A stretch of DNA of 62,000 bases. Source: Adiantum capillus-veneris (lineage: Eukaryota; Streptophyta; Polypodiopsida; Polypodiales; Pteridaceae). A program made the translations under genes and the position numbers. This document shows positions 56,677-62,000 of this stretch, one piece after another (the first letter of the stretch is position 1; the number at the start of each line of letters is the position of its first letter). Location: the NCBI GenBank assembly GCA_014529385.2, contig CM043964.1, forward strand, positions 5,489,997 through 5,551,996. Direction: 5' to 3'. Under the pieces are notes generated by a model, which saw only the letters and a program-made list of their open reading frames with translations, had not been told where the DNA came from and ran no database searches.

Positions 56677-57949
56677 CTACTTGTTGTAATGGATAAAGGA
56701 GAGTGAAGACAATGGAATAAACCGCGCCATGTACTTCACTTTGTGTATAAAGGTTGCCAATTGCTTTGTACTCGTAGGTGATGGAAGAAACATAATAGAC
56801 TTAACCTTGCCTAGATCAGCCTCAATGCCATTTTTTGACACCATATGGCCCAATAACTTCACCCTTGGCTATGCTAGATGACATTTCTTTGGATTTAGTT
56901 GTCCTCCATATTCATCATATCGAGCCAATACCATCTGCAGCTTCTCATGGTGTTCAGCCCTACTGCTGTAGATACGGAAGTCGTCCATAAAAGCTTTAAC
57001 ACAGCTACCAATGAATGGTTCCAATACCCAATTTGCTCTCTCTTGATAGAAAGATGATCCATTTGACAACACCAATGGCAATACCGTGTAGCAATAACAG
57101 CCCCATGGCATAATGAAAGTAGTCTTTGTTCGGGCTTTAAGAGCAATCTTCAATTGAAAATAGCCTGAAAAACCATCACATACACTACCTCTCATAGCCA
57201 GCCACTGAATCCAAGATCTGATCAATGAATGGAAGAGGATATAGGTTTTTCTTAGTGGCTGCATTTAAGGGTTTAAAATCTACACAAATCCTCCACTTTC
57301 TATCCTTCTTTGGGCTGACTACTATTGGACTCACCCATTCTGTGGTTTCCACTGGGACTATGAACCCTGCCTTCAATAACTTGTCCACCTCTTCCCGCAA
57401 GGCTTCCATTTGCTCTTGACACATCCTTCTTAGCCTTTGTCGCACTGGCCTAGCACCTTCTTTTAGCTCTATATGCATCTCTTCGCCCTTGAACCCTCTG
57501 ATCTCTTCATATGAAGTAATGAACAAATCAAGAAAACTAGCCAGTATATGCAAATATATCTCCTTCTCCATAGTTGAAAGGTCTCCACTCATCATTTGTG
57601 TCATCAATTCTTGCTTCTTTGACAATTCAACCTTGGTTTGCATCAGCCCTTCAATCACTTCATAAGGCCCTTCACTTTCATCTTCAACCTCATTTGCAAA
57701 TGCAACTAAACCAGACTCCTGGATTCGTTTGTCCATCAAAAGAAATGCAACATCAACATCCTCATCACTGCTAGTAGTACGATCACTGTCCTCATCAGTC
57801 ACTGTGGAATAGTCTTCATCACTAGACTCATCCTCATCTTCATAAAGCTCTTCCAATACTTTCCTTGTGTCCATATTATATAGCTTCTTGGCACCTGTCT
57901 TTCTATAGAGGCTAATCGTACCACATCTCCAATCTTGAACAGCTCCCAC
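56677..57949 (-). pseudogene. pol: Element C acidic spacer and reverse transcriptase
   Basis: From 57,949 downward: an acidic spacer (EDEDESSDEDYSTVTDEDSD) as in element A, then RT motifs RQRLRRMCQEQMEALREEVD, SPIVVSPKKDRKWRICVDF and the VAGYE block. After a frame change near 57,190 come VCDGFSGYFQLKIAL, a damaged MPFGL region (VLPLVLSNGSSF) and the FMDD box (about 56,990-57,000) with RIYSSRAEHHEKL. The RT end (KLLGHMVSKNGIEADLGKVK) lies in a further frame to 56,677. At least two frame changes are present, so the enzyme is dead. Confidence 0.88.
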
Positions 57950-58628
57950 TGCACGTAACCAATATAATAGGATATGCTCCCAACCCCGCTGGCATCACAT
58001 GAAAATCAACCTTCGCCTTTGCATCATACGCCTCCACTTCTAAGCTCTTTACAACACCCAAACATTTTACTTTTTGATGGTTTGTCAATCTGATCCTAAA
58101 GCCTGACACCCCAATCACTGTAAGACCCATCTTCTCAACGTATGAGTGTGTTATGACACATATTTGGACTCCCCCATCAACATAACCTTGTCCCAGATTT
58201 TTTCTTTTGTACCACACATCTACTATTGGGCAAATGTCTGGTAGCTCGTCCATTGCCAACACCTTTACTGAACCTCTCTCTGGCTCTTTCTCCATTGGGT
58301 TAACCATCCTCTTCCACTGTCGCTTTAGCTTAGGCACCATCTCTATAAGCTGCCCAAAAGTAACATCTGCTTTCCTGCTTGTCAGATCCTCCTTCAAGTC
58401 ATAGCTTAATTGCCCATCCCCTAGTGGAAAATCTGAAACATGAAACTTGCGACGAGCCCTCCTTTTCCTCTTGGCCTTGACATCCTCGCCTTCATGGCTC
58501 TTTCCCTTCTTCTTACTAGGACCTGGGGCACTTCTTCCTTCCTTGTCCTCTGTGATCCTTTTCCCAATAGGCATCACTAATATATCCTCTAGCTTCGATG
58601 CCTTCTCCAAGGTGACTACACTTATCAC
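57912..58628 (-). pseudogene. pro: Element C protease region
   Basis: A basic Lys/Arg-rich linker leads into KFHVSDFPLGDGQLSYDL (compare DFPLGHG in element A), then the aspartic protease with LGQGYVDGGVQICVITHSYV. Its active site is Asp-Gly-Gly, the form usual in the Tat lineage. The flap-side motif near 57,965 (YPIIL) is cut short by a frame change before the expected GRPWL. Confidence 0.85.
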
Positions 58629-58763
58629 TTTTGTCTTTCCCTTTTCCTCCGGTTAATCCACTAGTTCCTTCTTCTTCCTTAATTTCAATGCCATAATCAT
58701 TTGACCTAGTTAGCACATGTCGTGACAATGGATACATGTCTCCCCCCATCCTGGTGGTTTATC

Positions 58764-58805
58764 ACATTACAGGCTGATGTGGCCCAACTCTCCACAATTA
58801 TAACA
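58764..58805 (-). pseudogene. Element C Gag zinc knuckle with internal stop
   Basis: CYNCGELGHISL, then TAA, then the last Cys: a perfectly spaced CCHC box of 14 codons in which the codon before the last Cys is a stop (58,767-58,769). Confidence 0.8.
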
Positions 58806-58978
58806 CGTGGGCGTCTGCCTCCAAAATCTACCATTGCTTTGTCCAACACCATTCTTGGGCCTTTCTTCACCTCTTGGCTAATTTGCAAACCTCCTTCGAC
58901 CTCAATTATTTCCCACATTACCTAGCAGGTTGAGTCTGAGATTCTTCATTAAATCTACCACTTGCCTCATGTCTTGCC

Positions 58979-59671
58979 TTAGCCCATCATCTTGCACTGT
59001 TGTAGTGACCACTGCTGGCATAACCTGAGGAGTAACAGGAACCACTGGTTCATCTGATGAACCCTTGGCATGCAACCTTGTAAAGAGTCCATAGGCTCAA
59101 ACTCAGGCCTCCTGGGCGAAGACTCTACCCCTAGCTGGCTCATTTTCCTCAGTTTCCACTCTTTGTTCCTTGTCACCTCCAATGCATCTTCATATGTTCT
59201 AGGCTTCTTTAGCTCCACTCTCCAACGTATATTCTCCCAAAGACCATCCAAGAACCTGTCCTTCTTCATCATGTCAGGTGGGGGTACTTGTCGTGCTAAG
59301 GCCTTGCACATCCGCTCCCATGCCAATGAAAACTTACGTATGTACGCATCTACTGGTTCACCTTCCTTTTGCACCAAACCTTGTACTTCTTGCCACACTT
59401 TGTCAGGATCTTCTGTCTTCACAAACTCCACTTCCAATCGATGCCTTAGATTGTCCCAACTTAATCTCACAGGTGGATCCGCCACATGCAACTCTTCTTC
59501 AAATGCTTTGGATCAAACTCGTGCATCACTCTTCAAACAGATTTGGAGAAGACGTAACATTTGTGCAGGATCGTGAATCTGATTGCTAATGCAGACAACC
59601 TCCATCTTCTCCAAAAATTCTTCCACATCTTCATCACTTCTTCCATGAAACTCCGGATAAGAGAAAGCCAT
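58979..59671 (-). pseudogene. gag: Element C gag core
   Basis: Starts at ATG 59,671 with FSYPEFHGRSDEDVEEFLEK, equivalent to the start of the element A Gag core. A TGA at 59,513-59,515 interrupts after 52 codons. The frame then continues with LSWDNLRHRLEVEFVKTEDP, AYIRKFSLAWERMCKAL and MKKDRFLDGLWENIRW to 58,979. The ATG lies only 42 bases inside the point where the family-E element cuts in. Confidence 0.85.
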
Positions 59672-59713
59672 GGCACTCAAGTTTTAATGCGTTGAGAACC
59701 CCTTCTGGCAACC

Positions 59714-60810
59714 TGTAAGGTGCAGCGGAATGAATGTTGTATTTTCTCAAGATTAGTGATCTTTATTGCTCAAGGTTCCTTTTAGTTCTTAGGGAAAGAG
59801 AGAGCTTTCCGTCTTATGCAGAGTGATGTGATCGCGAACAAAGTGGGTGGATATTGTGCGTGCAAGTGAATGAGACTGAGAGAAGGAGAGAGAAGAGATA
59901 CGACACCGAGGGGTTGTAAAACCCTCCTCCGAAGGCCCCACTCTCGTCGGCGAGAGTGGTCTACTTTGATTGCACAAGGTGTAGAATGCGTATGCAATGG
60001 ACTGATGCAATGGGACTATGCCAATGACGACGACGGAGATAACGACGACAACTCGATGGCTGAAATCTGTAGACTTCTAATCGCTGAATTCGGGGACTGT
60101 TTCGGTGGCTGAAAATGACTGTTTTTCTTGCTATTTTAATGGCTGAAATGACTGTTTTGATCGGGGTTCCTGCTGAAGGGAAAACGCTGAACTGAAAGGC
60201 TTCTTTGGCTGCGTTTTTAGAGAGGTTTGCACCTGCTGAAAACACTGTATACGCTGATGTATATCTGCTGAAAAACGCTGGCCCTTTAGGCTGATCTACT
60301 GCCGGGACTGTCGCCACAAGGGGGGGAGAACTTCAGGGCGAGGATGCTCTATGAAAAATGCCAAGGTGATGGGAGGTATGGCGATGGGGGTTCATGAGGG
60401 AGGGTACTGCTGAGAAGTTGCCTGTTGAGCGGGAAGCTCCTGCTGCCTCTTCTGCCAGAAAGTGCTAACTTGGGTTTGCTTATATATCAACTTAGCAAAA
60501 TTGCCCTACCTACTTTTGTTGGAAAGTCACTTGAAAATAATAAGTGAAAATAACCAAAAATAGGAAAATAGGCTAAATGCACTGGAAAATTCCCCTAACT
60601 GATGCTAATGGATTCTGATGGGAATTCCGATGATCATGCTATGTGCAACCGGAGGATATGCATCTATGCTAAGTGACTGGGCATGCACGGTCTACGACTA
60701 GACTCACAAAAGTACCACATCACTGCTAATCTAGACTGACTGAACTGACTGAACCCTGCTATGGTATAGCTTGTCCACGGACACATAGGGTTGGGATGTG
60801 TCACGTGACA
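59714..60810 (-). repeat. Element E 3' LTR (family-E reference copy)
   Basis: In sense (minus) it starts TGTCACGTGACACATCCC and ends CACCTTACA. The TATATAAG box is at 60,479-60,486. AATAAAG near the 3' end (59,761-59,767) is a likely polyadenylation signal. The first 12 bases are a perfect palindrome holding the G-box CACGTG. It is uninterrupted, so it shows the empty site of element B. Confidence 0.9.
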
Positions 60811-60826
60811 TCCCCTCCTTTTCAAA
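60811..60826 (-). promoter_or_regulatory. Element E polypurine tract
   Basis: In minus-strand sense TTTGAAAAGGAGGGGA directly precedes TGTCACGTG of the LTR. Confidence 0.8.
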
Positions 60827-62000
60827 GTGAGGTACTGGTACCGAACTGTATGGCGTCGAGGGAGATTGCCAACAGCATCTGGAATCCTGGAAGGGACTCT
60901 TCGCCGGCCCACTTTGATGTGTGGGTCGTGCGGTACTTGAACTTCATAAAGGTCTGCAACGCTTGCTTCTTTGGGCCGCGCCGAAAGCGACACAGAGTCT
61001 TCTGAATCTCCTTTCTTGCTTCAACTTCGTCTAGAGTCCTGCTTTTTTTGTCTTCAAGAATCTCCATGGCTGAAAATTCCTGAAACCATCTGCAACACAA
61101 AACCATAAACATACCCATTCCATGTAAAGTGAAGGAAAAAACTCTTGTCTTCTCTAAAGACTGTGCATGCAATGTAGATGGACAAGGAGACGGAGTGACA
61201 ACCCGTTCATCAAACACATGCAAACAATGAGGTCGAATCTTTTCTGTTTGATCGAAATCAATCAACTGTGGCAAATCACAAAGGAAATGCCCATGCTTGG
61301 TGCTCATACTATCATGTGCTCTTTCGGAAACGGTGTCATGCCAAGGAAGAGACATGGAATGCGCCTTCCTAACATACAAACTCTTCAACTTTTCATGAAC
61401 AATCCGCATACATCCGTGCTCATCCATGAGAGAAACATGCTCAACATACAATATGTCATGCCTAGGAAAAGGGATCACATAACGATGCTGACTAAAATAC
61501 AAGAAACCTTCACGAATGAAACACTCGAACAATGCGTGCGTATCAATCATGCGAACACATAATACTTCCTGTGATGGTTCTTTGGACCAAGGCTCGAGAG
61601 CCAAGATCGGTTCTTCGAGATCTATCGAATCGTCTTGCGGGGGGTCTGTGGACCTCGACTCGAAAGCCAAGATCGATTCTTGGTGATTGATCAAATCTAC
61701 AACAAGGCTAGCTTTGCTAGAAAAAGCATCAACTAACACATTATCCATGTGAACAATCACATCATCTTCATGCAATTCATCATGCTTGTCTTTTCCATCC
61801 AGATCATCATGCAAATCATTATCATTCAAATCCTCATGCTTCTCATAATCATGCAAATCCTATGTGTCATGCTATGGAGAAAAAGAGACTGAGAGAGTCT
61901 CCTTATCTCGAATCCTTTCAACCTTGTCCTGCATATTAGCAATGAGAGATGGAGAAGGAGAAGTATCCACTCCATGAAAGACAGTAGGAGAATCACTTTT
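60822..62000 (-). pseudogene. Element E 3'-terminal ORF, function unknown
   Basis: One frame is open from the window edge (62,000) to a stop at 60,822, only 12 bases from the LTR, apart from two TAG codons at about 61,867 and 61,855. The product starts with a Ser/Pro-rich segment (SDSPTVFHGVDTSPSPS), then an acidic His/Asp repeat (YEKHEDLNDNDLHDDLDG), a pair of similar phrases (HQESILAFESRS and LEEPILALEPWS) and a long segment with many His and Cys. Its basic C-terminal part contains IQKTLCRFRRGPKKQA. I recognise no polymerase, integrase or envelope motif. It occupies the place where some LTR elements carry an extra ORF after integrase. It might also be captured host sequence. Confidence 0.55.

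Larger units (their letters stand above)
45788..59713 (-). mobile_element. Element C: Tat-lineage Ty3/gypsy element, minus strand, split by nested insertions
   Basis: On the minus strand the order is Gag (59,671 down), zinc knuckle, protease, RT, RNase H, second RNase H and integrase, collinear with element A. The integrase is interrupted twice: by a hAT-type MITE (54,761-55,332) and by a family-E solo LTR carrying element B (46,088-54,117). The integrase C-terminus resumes at 46,087 in the correct frame once the insertions and one duplication copy are removed, which proves the order. Its upstream end is cut at 59,713 by a family-E element. Many stops and shifts are present, so it is the oldest layer of the nest. 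Confidence 0.9.
59714..62000 (-). mobile_element. Element E: LTR retrotransposon, 3' end only (runs off the window)
   Basis: A 3' LTR (59,714-60,810) is preceded, in minus-strand sense, by a polypurine tract and by coding sequence that runs to the window edge. It lies in the upstream region of element C, so it inserted into it. The 5' part, target duplication and pol genes are outside the window, so superfamily cannot be decided here. Confidence 0.82.

Noticed and set aside
46088-60810. The two family-E LTR copies taken as the two LTRs of element C
   Set aside because: Integrase sequence continues beyond the left copy at 45,788-46,087, the left copy has its own AAAAC duplication, and the right copy has a polypurine tract and coding sequence on its outer side. 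They belong to separate insertions.

Overview
The window is nuclear DNA of a land plant with a large, transposon-filled genome. The evidence is Ty3/gypsy LTR retrotransposons of two plant-type lineages, LINE ORF2 relics of a type I associate from memory with ferns and other seedless plants, small MULE- and hAT-type elements, long microsatellites and homopolymer tracts, and a single intron-containing host gene. Nothing in it is bacterial. A fern or another large-genome non-flowering plant is my best guess, but this is an inference and no species can be named.

Layout. From 1 to 10 kb the sequence is mostly decayed: a Tat-type gag/protease relic on the minus strand (213-1,076), a (CT)n/(GT)n microsatellite (2,150-2,549), about 1 kb of an interspersed short repeat built on GTACCAAAGCC (3,440-4,466) and weak relics of other retroelements. 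Element A (10,078-21,208) is a nearly full-length Tat-lineage Ty3/gypsy element with 2.6-kb LTRs, a 4-bp target duplication and two related small ORFs ahead of gag. Its gag-pol frame is broken by three in-frame stops. From 21 to 35 kb come a LINE-like ORF1 relic, an unrecognised 158-residue ORF, a tandem array whose unit is centred on a 22-24 bp palindrome (27,180-29,480), and a LINE ORF2 relic split by a 465-bp MULE-type MITE with a 9-bp target duplication.

The only convincing host gene encodes an ankyrin-repeat protein on the minus strand (exons 37,475-38,030 and 35,834-36,453; the 5' part is not resolved).

From 39 kb to the right edge is a nest of insertions that the target-site duplications allow to be ordered. 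The oldest is element C, a minus-strand Tat-type element (about 45,788-59,713). Its integrase was hit by a hAT-type MITE (54,761-55,332) and by an LTR of family E, now a solo LTR. That solo LTR was then split by element B, a chromovirus (47,090-53,990). Element C's upstream side is cut by a second family-E element that runs off the window (59,714-62,000). Element D (40,586-45,033), a compact element encoding only Gag and protease, sits just beyond element C's 3' end. None of the elements looks able to move by itself now. Elements B and D have well-matched LTRs and exact target duplications, so they are the youngest-looking insertions.
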